Below, one piece after another: positions 26,268 to 36,296 of a stretch of DNA of 64,000 bases. Position 1 is the first letter of the stretch; every line of letters starts with the position of its first letter. This DNA comes from an uncultured Dehalococcoidia bacterium (GTDB lineage Bacteria; Chloroflexota; Dehalococcoidia; Lucifugimonadales; UBA1123). Both the position numbers and the translations under genes were made by a program. Location of the stretch: contig CATOSI010000005.1 in the NCBI GenBank assembly GCA_951812505.1, positions 1 through 64,000 of the forward strand, written 5' to 3'. The notes under the pieces were generated by a model. It worked only from the letters and a program-made list of their open reading frames with translations, ran no database searches and was not told where the DNA came from.

Positions 26268-27974
26268 ATGCCAACAAGCTATGATCAGCTATTGGAGCTC
26301 ATTGACTCGATACGCGTCCGCACATCTTTGCCCTGGGCAGATGACGCCTGCGGCATTACAAGGCAGGACACGCCTATCGCCGCGCTGGTGCATCCGGACA
26401 CCTATTCGGACGAGTCCGACCGGCATCGCGTTTTGCTGCTCGGCGGCCTGAGAGGTTCGTCAGACGATGCGGACGCTGTGGCATCTGCGCTCGAATCGTA
26501 TGCAACAAACAGAAAACTGCGAAACCGTATCGCTCTGAGCGTAATCCCATGCGCCAACCCCGAGGGACTGGATTCCAGTGAGGGTCCAGGGAATGGGTCA
26601 GGTGGCAATCCGACAGGGGGCTACCCTCCTGAAGGCGGATACTTCAATCACGAAACGGACCCCGAAGCCCGCTACCTCTGGCGATATATCGGCTTCATGG
26701 CGCCGGATTTCGTTCTGGAGGTTCGCGCCTCCGACAACGTGAAATGGGAGTACTCGAACGCTCCCTCGCCGATGTCCGAAGCTCTCGATGCCACACAGGT
26801 ATCCGACGACGGCGGCCTCCTGAGCGCTCTGGACTCCGGCTGCCCAAACGACCTGGGTCGGATTCCCGGGCTCCGTCTCAATGTGCCTCCTGGCGAGACC
26901 GCAGAACAGGCCGCGAGATTTTGGGAGATTCTCGGCGGCGAGTCCTCGGACGTAAGTAAGTCCGAGGCCAGGAACGCTCTCGACTCCCGCAGAATTAGAG
27001 TGCCTGGAGACGTCGCAGAGAAGTTGGTGGAACACTACGGTGACACGCTTGACCCTGTCATATACACGCAGGGCGTTTCGATAAGCGGCAGGCTGCGCTA
27101 TGGCGCTCTGAACGACGCTCAGGACGAATACGCCAACGGCGCTGCAAGTCTTGTCGAGCCATATCTGTCCGGCGACAGGCCATGGTTCGGCGATTCGGAC
27201 GGCGGCGCTAACTACGCCGGTATCGTCTGGTGCGACGAGATGTACTATGCCACGGGAGACTCCCGCTACCGGGACCTGCTCCTTTCTATCGCGGATAGAT
27301 TCCGGGGCAACGACATAGGTCTGCCGCCACCGCCCTGCGACCCCGACTACCGCACCGAGGATATGTTCTTCGCGGGCGCAATACTTGGCAGAGCTTACGC
27401 GCTCACAGGCGACATCTCCTACCTGGACATTCAGACCGCCTTCCTACTCCAGGCCGATATACAGGTTGAGAGCGGCCTGTTCAAGCACTGCCGCTCTGTG
27501 CCCTATCACTGGGGACGCGGCAACGGATTCGCGGCGCTGGGTTACGCGGAGACGCTAACGTATCTTCCAGAAGACCACCCCGACCGCGACGGTCTGATTG
27601 GGGCTCACAAGCGGCACCTGGACGCCCTGAAGGACCACCAGAAGCCATCTGGCATGTTCTCTCAGCTTCTGGACCTGCCCGGTACATACCAGGAATTGAC
27701 AGCCGTCTGCATGGTTGGATACTCGGTCGCGCGGGGGTTGAGACTCGGCTGGCTGGAAGACTCCTACCAGGCGTTCGCGGACTCCCTGTGGAATGCTGCA
27801 TCCGAACACATCGGCCCAGACGGCGAGGTGGTGGACGGCTGCACGGGCACTGGAGCGGTCAACGACCGACGATTCTACATAGATCGCGCCGCTGAATACG
27901 GCAGAGACGACAGGACCGGCAATCTCGCTCTTTGGTTCGCGGTGGAGATGGAGCGTCTGAACCGCGGTATATAG
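26268..27974 (+). CDS. Peptidase M14-like domain fused to GH88/GH105 hydrolase
   Basis: 568 residues. The first ~230 look like a reduced zinc carboxypeptidase (M14) module: HRVLLLGGLRGSSDDADAV, ALSVIPCANPEG and YPPEGGYFNHETDPEARYLWRYI. The usual M14 HxxE zinc site appears altered (GGLRG in place of xHGxE), so it may be inactive. From ~275 it is an alpha-toroid typical of unsaturated rhamnogalacturonyl/glucuronyl hydrolases: YYATGDSRYRDLLLSIADRF, EDMFFAGAILGRAYALTGD, SVPYHWGRGNGFAALGYAETL and GTYQELTAVCMVGYS. That half would release unsaturated uronate from pectin-like oligosaccharides. No signal peptide. The domain pairing is unusual. Confidence 0.72.
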   Translation: MPTSYDQLLELIDSIRVRTSLPWADDACGITRQDTPIAALVHPDTYSDESDRHRVLLLGGLRGSSDDADAVASALESYATNRKLRNRIALSVIPCANPEGLDSSEGPGNGSGGNPTGGYPPEGGYFNHETDPEARYLWRYIGFMAPDFVLEVRASDNVKWEYSNAPSPMSEALDATQVSDDGGLLSALDSGCPNDLGRIPGLRLNVPPGETAEQAARFWEILGGESSDVSKSEARNALDSRRIRVPGDVAEKLVEHYGDTLDPVIYTQGVSISGRLRYGALNDAQDEYANGAASLVEPYLSGDRPWFGDSDGGANYAGIVWCDEMYYATGDSRYRDLLLSIADRFRGNDIGLPPPPCDPDYRTEDMFFAGAILGRAYALTGDISYLDIQTAFLLQADIQVESGLFKHCRSVPYHWGRGNGFAALGYAETLTYLPEDHPDRDGLIGAHKRHLDALKDHQKPSGMFSQLLDLPGTYQELTAVCMVGYSVARGLRLGWLEDSYQAFADSLWNAASEHIGPDGEVVDGCTGTGAVNDRRFYIDRAAEYGRDDRTGNLALWFAVEMERLNRGI

Positions 27975-28062
27975 CGTTATTCTGCCGAGACACCAACCGC
28001 ATGACTACAAAGGGCCGCCCCTGTATGAGAGACGGCCCTGGTAAACTTGCGCCTGTGATTCC

Positions 28063-28974
28063 CTATGCGTACTTCCCGGTCAACTGGGGAGTGGTGCCCT
28101 CGTTTCCCGCGCTTTCCCATTCGTGGCGAGTCTCCCGACCCCATGTGCGCTTGAGGTCGTCACTTACTCCCAGATTCAGTCTGCCAAGGCCCTCGATCTC
28201 CATTTCGATAGAATCGCCGTCCTGTATCGCGCTCAGACCGAAGTGGTTGGTTCCGGTGGCAATGACATCGCCCGGTTCGAGAGAGTGAACAGAGGTCACC
28301 CACTCGACAACCTGCGGGATCTTATGCGCCATGTCATCCGTGTTGAAGTCTTGGCAGAGGCGCCCGTTGACCCACAGCTTAACGGGCAGTGACTGCGGAT
28401 CGGCTATCTCATCGGCGGTGACTAGCCACGGCCCCATTGGAGCGAAGGTCTCACGCGATTTCATCTGATAAAAGGCTGGAATGCCGCGTGCGGAAACATC
28501 TATGAAATTCATGTAGCCAAAGATGTAATCGAAAGCGTCTTCCGCTTTCACCTGCCATGCGTGTTTGCTTATCACCAGGGCAAGCTCTGCTTCGTGCTCG
28601 AATATCGTCGCCGGAACGTCGGTCAGCAGGACGGTGTCGCCATCCCCTATCACCGCGTTGGGCGACTTGTTGAAGCCGTTCTTGGGAGCAGGTTCCGAAC
28701 GAGTACCGTTCTCCATGTAGTTCACGGCCATGCACGCTATATTGAGCGGCCTGGGAGCCGGCGAGCGCAGACGAACCTGGCTCAACGGAACTCCGTCTCC
28801 TGAGGCCGCAGCCTGTTCCAGTTGGCCCTTATAGGAATCGAAGTCGGAAATCAGGCCTGAAAGCGTGTCCTGCGGCGAAATACTGGGAATGTCGGCCACT
28901 TCTTCCGAAACATCTACCACCGAGTCGCCATTCACCACGCCCAATTTGAAATCGTCAAAGAATACCAGCTTCAT
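28063..28974 (-). CDS. Fumarylacetoacetate-hydrolase (FAH) family protein
   Basis: 303 residues. An N-terminal cap is followed by the FAH fold: LNIACMAVNYMENG, metal ligands in TIFEHEAELALVISKHAWQV (ExE) and YMNFIDVSARG (Asp), then FAPMGPWLVTADEI and LEPGDVIATGTNHFG. The family hydrolyses or decarboxylates 2-oxo acids and acylpyruvates, and includes 2-keto-3-deoxy sugar-acid enzymes. It follows the Opp/Dpp ATPase genes on the same strand, separated by a hairpin. Confidence 0.87.
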   Translation of the reverse strand: MKLVFFDDFKLGVVNGDSVVDVSEEVADIPSISPQDTLSGLISDFDSYKGQLEQAAASGDGVPLSQVRLRSPAPRPLNIACMAVNYMENGTRSEPAPKNGFNKSPNAVIGDGDTVLLTDVPATIFEHEAELALVISKHAWQVKAEDAFDYIFGYMNFIDVSARGIPAFYQMKSRETFAPMGPWLVTADEIADPQSLPVKLWVNGRLCQDFNTDDMAHKIPQVVEWVTSVHSLEPGDVIATGTNHFGLSAIQDGDSIEMEIEGLGRLNLGVSDDLKRTWGRETRHEWESAGNEGTTPQLTGKYA

Positions 28975-29013
28975 CGTCTTCTGCCTCTATTTCTTGTTTC
29001 TAAACCTCAAAGA

Positions 29014-29043
29014 TCAATCCCCTCCGAATTGGGAGGGGATTGA
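29014..29043. terminator. Perfect 12-bp inverted repeat between ATPase and FAH genes
   Basis: TCAATCCCCTCC (29014-29025) and GGAGGGGATTGA (29032-29043) pair perfectly around a 6-base loop, 16 bases after the stop of the OppF-type gene on the minus strand. It may end that operon. The AATCCCCTCC core is also a common dispersed palindrome. No T-run. Confidence 0.5.
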
Positions 29044-29058
29044 GAAAGTCTTCGCTCT

Positions 29059-30078
<1,020 letters not shown>

Positions 30079-30098
30079 CGTCCTCTTCTACCTCTCTG

Positions 30099-31097
30099 TT
30101 AATCAGCCACACCGGCCAGTTGGTGAAGTTCTTGGTGTCTCCAGCAGGCAGAAGTATGCCCATCAGTAGTCAACTCAAGCATTGGAGTTTCCTCCACGCA
30201 TCTCTCATAGATGTACTTGCATCTTGGAGCGAAGGAGCAGCCCTCCGGCAGATTGACCAGGTCGGGAGGCAAACCCTCGATTGCGTCCAGCTTCACGCGC
30301 TCGCTCGCGTCCAGCCTGGGCACCGAGTTGAGCAGCGCCAGAGTGTACGGATGCCGTGGATTGTGATATATCTCCTCGGCCGAGCCGGTTTCGATTATCT
30401 TGCCCGCATACATGACATTCACGTTGTGGGCGTAGCGCGCGACCACCCCAAGGTTGTGCGTGATGATGATCATGGCAGTGCCGAAGTCTCGCGCCAGGTC
30501 CTGCATAAGCTCCAGAATCTGGGCCTGAATCGTAACGTCTAGTGCCGTCGTCGGCTCGTCGGCGATGATCAGCTTGGGATTACAACTCAACGCCATCGCT
30601 ATCATGACACGCTGACGCATGCCCCCACTGAACTGGTGTGGGTAGTCAACCAGGCGGGTGTCAGCGTCCGGTATTCCAACCGTTTGAAGAAGCTCAGCGG
30701 CTCTCGTTCTTGCCTGCTGCTTCGACATTCCCTGGTGAAGCTCGAGTGTCTCGGTCAACTGGCGACCGATAGTTAGAACGGGGTTAAGCGACGTCATCGG
30801 CTCCTGGAAGACCATCGCAATGCGATTGCCCCTGATGTTGCGCATCTCGGCATCATCCATTTGGAGCAAGTTTTCGCCCTCGAAAACCACTTCACCCGCT
30901 ACGGTGCGTCCCGGCGGTGAGGGGACAAGACGCATTATGGAAAGGGCATGGACGCTCTTGCCACAACCGCTTTCACCTACGACTCCCAGCACTTCACCTT
31001 CTTCGAGGTCATAGGTGATACCGTCAACAGCCTTGACAACTCCGTCCTGGGTGAAGAAGTGAGTGGTGAGATTGTTCACTTCCAGTAGCTTGGTCAT
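30099..31097 (-). CDS. ABC importer ATPase, OppD/DppD type
   Basis: 332 residues from the ATG at 31097 (GGGGG 6 bases upstream), matching the family start MTKLLEVNNLTTHF; an ATG at 31160 is unlikely. Walker A GESGCGKSVHALSIM, Q-loop FQEPMTSLNPV, signature FSGGMRQRVMIAMAL, Walker B LIIADEPTTALD, and the C-terminal CSFAPRCKY segment. It pairs with the OppF-type ATPase that follows. Confidence 0.93.
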   Translation of the reverse strand: MTKLLEVNNLTTHFFTQDGVVKAVDGITYDLEEGEVLGVVGESGCGKSVHALSIMRLVPSPPGRTVAGEVVFEGENLLQMDDAEMRNIRGNRIAMVFQEPMTSLNPVLTIGRQLTETLELHQGMSKQQARTRAAELLQTVGIPDADTRLVDYPHQFSGGMRQRVMIAMALSCNPKLIIADEPTTALDVTIQAQILELMQDLARDFGTAMIIITHNLGVVARYAHNVNVMYAGKIIETGSAEEIYHNPRHPYTLALLNSVPRLDASERVKLDAIEGLPPDLVNLPEGCSFAPRCKYIYERCVEETPMLELTTDGHTSACWRHQELHQLAGVAD

Positions 31098-31222
31098 TAA
31101 GGTCCCCCTTACGCCAACTATGCTTATCAATTGGCGATTGGTACGCTGAAAATGCCGCACTATGCGACATAACGAATGCGAGCCTAACTCATCGCCAAAC
31201 CAGCCTGCTTGTGGCTAGGGTC

Positions 31223-31251
31223 AAGATATTTGTTTTATCCGCTATTGTCAA
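31223..31251 (-). promoter_or_regulatory. Promoter of the Opp/Dpp ATPase operon
   Basis: On the minus strand TTGACA (31251-31246), a 17-base spacer and TATCTT (31228-31223). Leader of about 125 bases before the OppD-type ATG. It has the same strong -35 and spacing as the binding-protein promoter at 1950. Confidence 0.6.
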
Positions 31252-31345
31252 GTAAAAGCTTGCCATGTGCAGAGTCGCGCCGGTGAAGTGGCGTTTGATA
31301 GACTTGAGCCCTGCCCCCTAGTCTGAAACAAGTGCATTCACCGAC

Positions 31346-32605
31346 TTGCGCAACCTGCGACGCTCCCGAAATATCTTCTACGGATGGTATCTGGTAGGCA
31401 TCTCCAGCTTCATGCTGATGCTGATGTCAACTACCGTATTCCAGGGTGTTGGCACATTCTTCGTCGCCCTCGAACGCAACTTCGGCTGGAACAGGACAAC
31501 ACTTTCCGGCGCGTTCGCGCTGTCTCGTGCCGAAGGCGCTCTGCTCGGTCCAGTTGAGGGATTCCTGGTTGATCGGCTGGGCACCCGCAGAATGGTCGTT
31601 ATCGGCTATTTCATCATGGGGCTCGGATTCATCTTCTACTCCCAGATTCAGGAAGTTTGGCACTTCTACGTAGCAAACCTCGCTATTTCGCTGGGCTCAG
31701 GAGTCGGAGGCTGGATTGCCATTGTTACTCTGATCAACAACTGGTTCTCTCGGCGACGCGCCCTGGCTATGTCCCTTGCCGTATCCGGCGTTCAGCTGGG
31801 CGGATTCCTGGTGCCGTTGATGGCATGGGGGATAGAAAACCACGACTTTCGCATGACGTCGCTGGGAATTGGAGTCGTCCTGATGCTGGTAGCGGTCCCG
31901 GCTTCGCGTATGATGCGCAATCTGCCGGAGGACATGGGGTTGCGCCCCGACGGCGCTACCCCCAGTATGGTCACCGCCTCCGGCCCTTCCAATGTCCAGT
32001 CGGACGAAGTAGTAGAAATGACGCCGAGGCAGGCTCTCCGTACTGTGGCGTTCTGGGTCATCGCCGTCGCCCGGCTTACATCCGTCGTTTCTATAATAAC
32101 GCTGTCGGTACACCTGGTACCCAAGCTCACGGACTCAGGCATATCTCTGATAACAGCCAACTTCGTCGTTACACTGTACACGTTCGTTGCGTTCCTGAGT
32201 GGATTCGTGGCCGGGTATCTTGCGGACCGCACGTCGAAAGTGCTCGTTCTGTTCGTGTGTATGTTCCTGCAGGCGGCGGCCATGACCATCCTGGCGCTAT
32301 CCGATTCTCTTCCAATGGCAGTGGTGTTCGCCATCCTATGGGGGGCGGGTTTCGGAGGACGTGTGCCGCTCTTGACCGCCATCATCGGCGACTTCTTCGG
32401 CAGGAAGAACTTCGGCTCCATACTCGGCATTAACATGGTCCCGTCCAATGTCGCGATGATATTCGCGCCACTCTTCGCCGGGTTCATGTTCGACCTCAGA
32501 CAGAGCTACTTCATACCGTTCATCACATTCGCGGTCATGGGATTCATAGGCACGTTCGTCATTCTTTTGGCGCGGCAGCCTGAGGCACCGGAAGAATCCA
32601 CATAG
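31346..32605 (+). CDS. MFS transporter, monocarboxylate/oxalate-formate-antiporter type
   Basis: 419 residues from a TTG at 31346. Twelve helices; FYGWYLVGISSFMLMLMS at the N-terminus, FLVDRLGTRRMVVIGYF (motif A), NNWFSRRRALAMSLAVSGVQLGGFLVP and the second-half loop GYLADRTSK are typical of the MCT/OFA group, which carries small carboxylates. Substrate unknown. The last 47 bases overlap the convergent lactonase gene. Confidence 0.85.
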   Translation: MRNLRRSRNIFYGWYLVGISSFMLMLMSTTVFQGVGTFFVALERNFGWNRTTLSGAFALSRAEGALLGPVEGFLVDRLGTRRMVVIGYFIMGLGFIFYSQIQEVWHFYVANLAISLGSGVGGWIAIVTLINNWFSRRRALAMSLAVSGVQLGGFLVPLMAWGIENHDFRMTSLGIGVVLMLVAVPASRMMRNLPEDMGLRPDGATPSMVTASGPSNVQSDEVVEMTPRQALRTVAFWVIAVARLTSVVSIITLSVHLVPKLTDSGISLITANFVVTLYTFVAFLSGFVAGYLADRTSKVLVLFVCMFLQAAAMTILALSDSLPMAVVFAILWGAGFGGRVPLLTAIIGDFFGRKNFGSILGINMVPSNVAMIFAPLFAGFMFDLRQSYFIPFITFAVMGFIGTFVILLARQPEAPEEST

Positions 32606-33596
32606 GCTCTCGACCCACATCGTAAGTGCCGATGCGGTCAATGCCTCCCCATCCCTCGTTGACCCTGTATGCGGCTATCTTGCCCGAGTCAAGTCCGGCA
32701 GCGTACAGGAAGTTCCCCGATGGATCAAGATTCAGCGCGCGCGGCACGGACTCGGACGGGACTATGGCCGTTCGCGTCAGCTGGCCGGTCCGTTGGTCAA
32801 TCTGGAAGCACGCTATACTGTCGTGCCCCCTGTTCGGAGCGAAGAGCATAGTGCCAGACGAATTTATCCGAATCTGGGCGCACGAATTCCTGCCGCTCCA
32901 CAGGGACGGCAAAGTCGAGACCGTCTGAAACGCCGACAGAGTTCCCGCCTCCGAGTCGAATTCGTATGCCGTTACGCTGCATCCCTGCTCGTTGGAGAAA
33001 TACAGTACGTCCAGCGATGGATGAAAGCAGTAGTGCCTGGGCCCCAGGTCGCCGTCCTGTGGAACAGTCGCCGGATCGTTGGGAGTGAGCGTCCCGGTCT
33101 CCTCATCGAAAATGAACTGGAATATAGCATTGACCCCGTTGCCGCCACCAATATGTGGCACGAAAGCGAATCTATTCGAAGCATCTGTCTGCATACAGTG
33201 AGCCCCCGATCCGGTGGCCCTCCACTCCACGGGCGGCGACTGAGCGACACCGTTCTCATCAATGGCGTGAACGGCACACCTGCCCGCGATGTAATAGGCT
33301 GACAGCAGCCAGTGACCGGTCTTATCTGTCGCAAGGTAGTTGGGATCGGACTCCAAGTCGGCGTCCCCCAATAAGCTTAGTTCACCAGTTTCCGAATTTA
33401 TCGAATAACTGGAGAGCTTGTTCACATCCCGTCTGGCGACATACAGAAAGCGGCCGTCCGGGTCGGTTGCCAGCGGCGCTGGACGGCCTTCAGCATCCAC
33501 TTCACCCACTTTCTCAAGTGCGCCGGAATCCTCATCCCTGCCAAAAATCAGTATCTTATCGTCTCCCGAAGCAGTTACGTAAATGAAATTCGGCAT
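32559..33596 (-). CDS. Seven-bladed beta-propeller lactonase family protein
   Basis: 345 residues from the ATG at 33596 (GAAGGAAT upstream). The repeats of Pgl/YbhE-type lactonases are clear: MPNFIYVTASGDDKILIF, PDGRFLYVARRDVNKLSSYSI, TGSGAHCMQTDASNRFAFV, LGPRHYCFHPSLDVLYFSNEQGCSVTAYEFD and SVPRALNLDPSGNFLYAAGLDSGKIAAYRV. The fold hydrolyses 6-phosphogluconolactone or related aldonolactones. This fits the aldonate theme of the region. Confidence 0.85.
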   Translation of the reverse strand: MPNFIYVTASGDDKILIFGRDEDSGALEKVGEVDAEGRPAPLATDPDGRFLYVARRDVNKLSSYSINSETGELSLLGDADLESDPNYLATDKTGHWLLSAYYIAGRCAVHAIDENGVAQSPPVEWRATGSGAHCMQTDASNRFAFVPHIGGGNGVNAIFQFIFDEETGTLTPNDPATVPQDGDLGPRHYCFHPSLDVLYFSNEQGCSVTAYEFDSEAGTLSAFQTVSTLPSLWSGRNSCAQIRINSSGTMLFAPNRGHDSIACFQIDQRTGQLTRTAIVPSESVPRALNLDPSGNFLYAAGLDSGKIAAYRVNEGWGGIDRIGTYDVGREPMWILPVPQAAAPKE

Positions 33597-33801
33597 TGTA
33601 ATAATTCCTTCAGGTATTGGTTCGATAGGTCGCAATCTCAGATTTCGGACCGTCGGAGTTTAAGATAGCGCATCCTTTGTCATCACACCACCGACGCCAC
33701 TCTCGGCTGAATCGTCGCAAGTCGAATAACATGCTTCGGGTCCGCGCCATGCTACAATACCTCACGAATACTGTAGCGCTCACAACTTCCCGAGGTGCAT
33801 C

Positions 33802-34581
33802 ATGCCGCAGGTATCCATCAATGGAATTCAGCTTGACTATCAAGAGTACGGTGAGGGAGAAGCGATTGTCTTCTGCCACGGCGCGGGCGGAAACCTGCTG
33901 TCGTGGTGGCAGCAAATACCCCACTTCTCCAAGAGTTACCGCTGCGTGACATTTTCCCATCGCGGATTCGGACATTCCTACGACCAGCCAGGCGGACCGG
34001 GGATGAAGTCGTTCGTTGACGACCTTGTTGGCCTGCTCGAACATCTCGGAATAGACTCTGTGCACCTGGTGGCTCAGTCTATGGGCGGCAGGACCGCCCT
34101 GGGCTTCGCCGTCGAGCACACAGCCCGAACTCGCAGCCTCGTGCTCGCCGACACAACCGGAGGCATGGGCGAACCCGACGTCGAACAGGCCCTGTCCGAC
34201 TGGCGAGCGAAGCAGACCTCGACTCGCGAGTTGGGTTTTCGCGCTCTGGCCACCGGATTCGGAGTCAGGGAGCCTGAACTGGCGAACCTGTATCTTCAGA
34301 TCTCGCGCACCAACCCTCCCAGGCCCGACCTCGCGGGCGTGATGAGCGGCGGCCCCACAGGCGCCGATCTGTCCAATCTGCGCGTCCCCACCCTGTTCAT
34401 CGTCGGCGAGGAAGACGATTTGACCCCGCCCCATGTAATCGAGGCGGCTTCGACGCACATTCCGGGATCGGAGGTATTGCGCGTGCCGGGCTGCGGTCAC
34501 TCCGTTTACTTCGAGAACCCCGACGTGTTCAACTTCGAGGTATCGCGGTTCATCGCACAGGCCGGAGCCCCCGGCGCATAG
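33802..34581 (+). CDS. Alpha/beta hydrolase
   Basis: 259 residues. Oxyanion segment FCHGAGGNLLSW, nucleophile elbow LVAQSMGGRTAL (Ser ~94), acid in GEEDDLTPP and base in GCGHSVYFENP. This is a complete catalytic triad of the esterase/lactonase/haloperoxidase-like group. Cytoplasmic. It converges with the rhamnonate-dehydratase-like gene, leaving only 3 bases between stops. Confidence 0.87.
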   Translation: MPQVSINGIQLDYQEYGEGEAIVFCHGAGGNLLSWWQQIPHFSKSYRCVTFSHRGFGHSYDQPGGPGMKSFVDDLVGLLEHLGIDSVHLVAQSMGGRTALGFAVEHTARTRSLVLADTTGGMGEPDVEQALSDWRAKQTSTRELGFRALATGFGVREPELANLYLQISRTNPPRPDLAGVMSGGPTGADLSNLRVPTLFIVGEEDDLTPPHVIEAASTHIPGSEVLRVPGCGHSVYFENPDVFNFEVSRFIAQAGAPGA

Positions 34582-34584
34582 CTC

Positions 34585-35784
34585 CTACCCCAATCCCCGT
34601 GCCTTCATCGCGGTCGTGTGGTCCCACGGAGAGATCCACTCGTCCTTGATCTCCATACCAAATCCTGGCGCGTCCGACGGGGTCACATAACCGTCCTTCG
34701 GCATCGGCATTCCTGGGATCGGACATACCTCATCCAGTGGTATGCCGGGATCGCTTCCCATCCAGAATTCGGCCAAAGGCGATTCCGGCATCGAGATCGC
34801 GAAGTGCTGACCCCAGGGCGAGGCCGCGGCCGCGTGCGGGATCGTTATCAGTCCCGCCGCCTCTCCAATTGTGTAGATCTTAAGAGCCTCGGACAGGCCG
34901 CCGCACCACTTCATGTCAGGTTGGAGTACGTCAATCGCCCTGTGTTCGACGAGCTGTCGGAACGTCCAGCGTCCGTGATGGTCCTCTCCCGTCGCCAGTG
35001 GAATCCAGTTGATTGCCTTTTTCAACTCGATATGTCCTTCCAGGTCCGTGGGAATCAGAGGTTCCTCGAACCATCGCAAGCCATATGGCCTGAGGCGATC
35101 TGCAAGCCGGATCGCAAACTCGACGTTGAAGCTCATCACCGGGTTATACATGAGTTCGGCGTGCGGCCCAACCATCTCTCTCGCATTCGCAATCTTCTCT
35201 TCCACTATATTGATTCCGTCAATTCCCTCGTCGTAGTGCGCCGGGTTGGACACCTTGAAATGTTTGAATCCCAGTTCCAAAGACCAGTCCAGATCATCCG
35301 ATGTAACATAGATCAGCGCCTTGTCCCGGCACGGCCCGCCTATCAGCGAATACACTGGCTGACCAAGCAGCTTGCCCTTCAGGTCCCACAGAGCCAGGTC
35401 AACCCCTGACTGCGCCACCGTCGCAAGCCCGCCCGCGCCGAACCTCTGCGTCGAACGCCACATCAGATCGTTCAGATACTCCAGCGCCATGCAATCCCTG
35501 CCCTCCAGCAGTGGCCCGAAGTGATAGTCAACCAGCGCGGCAGTTGGCTCTCCAAAGCTGCACTGACCCAGTCCCCACGTGCCGTCCTCGGCGATCACCT
35601 GCACCCATACCTCCGCGGAAGTATTCGCCCCGGGCATCTGACCGTGAAGCCTGGAGAATTCAGGGTACTTGTTAATCGGCAGCGCACGTCGAGCATGAGT
35701 GTTCCAGTTGGGCCGACGCGACTCCGATTTCGGAGGAATCCGGGGTATGTTGACTTCGACGGCTCTGACTTGCTTTATCTTCAT
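34585..35784 (-). CDS. Rhamnonate-dehydratase-like enolase-superfamily enzyme
   Basis: 399 residues from the ATG at 35784. It shares the special features of L-rhamnonate dehydratase: an N-terminal region with NKYPEFSRLHG, LMYNPVMSFNVEFAIRLA, WFEEPLIPTDLEGH, ATGEDHHGRWTFRQLVEHRAIDVLQPDMKWCGGL and IPHAAAASPWGQHF. It would convert a 6-deoxyhexonate or related aldonate to a 2-keto-3-deoxy acid. Third enolase-superfamily gene of the window and distinct from the other two. Confidence 0.87.
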   Translation of the reverse strand: MKIKQVRAVEVNIPRIPPKSESRRPNWNTHARRALPINKYPEFSRLHGQMPGANTSAEVWVQVIAEDGTWGLGQCSFGEPTAALVDYHFGPLLEGRDCMALEYLNDLMWRSTQRFGAGGLATVAQSGVDLALWDLKGKLLGQPVYSLIGGPCRDKALIYVTSDDLDWSLELGFKHFKVSNPAHYDEGIDGINIVEEKIANAREMVGPHAELMYNPVMSFNVEFAIRLADRLRPYGLRWFEEPLIPTDLEGHIELKKAINWIPLATGEDHHGRWTFRQLVEHRAIDVLQPDMKWCGGLSEALKIYTIGEAAGLITIPHAAAASPWGQHFAISMPESPLAEFWMGSDPGIPLDEVCPIPGMPMPKDGYVTPSDAPGFGMEIKDEWISPWDHTTAMKARGLG

Positions 35785-35906
35785 CTGTCCCATCCTGATC
35801 AACTACTGAATATGTCTCATGAGAGAAATCTACGCAATTGTCTCACAATACTCCGACGATGTCTGTTGTAGAATAGGCCCACAACACACAATTCTGGAGG
35901 CATTGA

Positions 35907-36242
35907 ATGGTTACAAGACTGTACACGGGAGATGACGGCCAGTCGCACTTTGAAGAACTGGACATGGATACCGGCGAGTTCCCCTGGGGAGAACTCAAGA
36001 CCGCGACCGGCATCATGTTCAGGTACGACGAGCCGGGCAAGTTCATAGACTGGCACGTGGCCCCGCGACGGCAGTTCATAATAACGCTGTCTGGCCAGGT
36101 CGAAATCGGCCTCGGCGACGGCACGCTGCGATACTTCGGCGCCGGCGACGTTATGCTCGCCGACGACCTCACCGGCCAGGGTCATACCACCCGCGCATAC
36201 GGCGACGTACCAAGAATATCTGTCGCCATCCCGCTCGACTGA
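35907..36242 (+). CDS. Small cupin-fold protein
   Basis: 111 residues with GGAGG upstream. DWHVAPRRQFIITLSGQVEIGLGDG and YFGAGDVMLADDLTGQGHTT form the two cupin motifs; His residues in both could bind a metal. Single-domain cupins range from isomerases to dioxygenases. Here the neighbours give no firm clue. Confidence 0.75.
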   Translation: MVTRLYTGDDGQSHFEELDMDTGEFPWGELKTATGIMFRYDEPGKFIDWHVAPRRQFIITLSGQVEIGLGDGTLRYFGAGDVMLADDLTGQGHTTRAYGDVPRISVAIPLD

Positions 36243-36296
36243 ATGCCGCTGACAACTGATAACCGACTACTTACAACTCTAACCCGGAGGTTCCTC

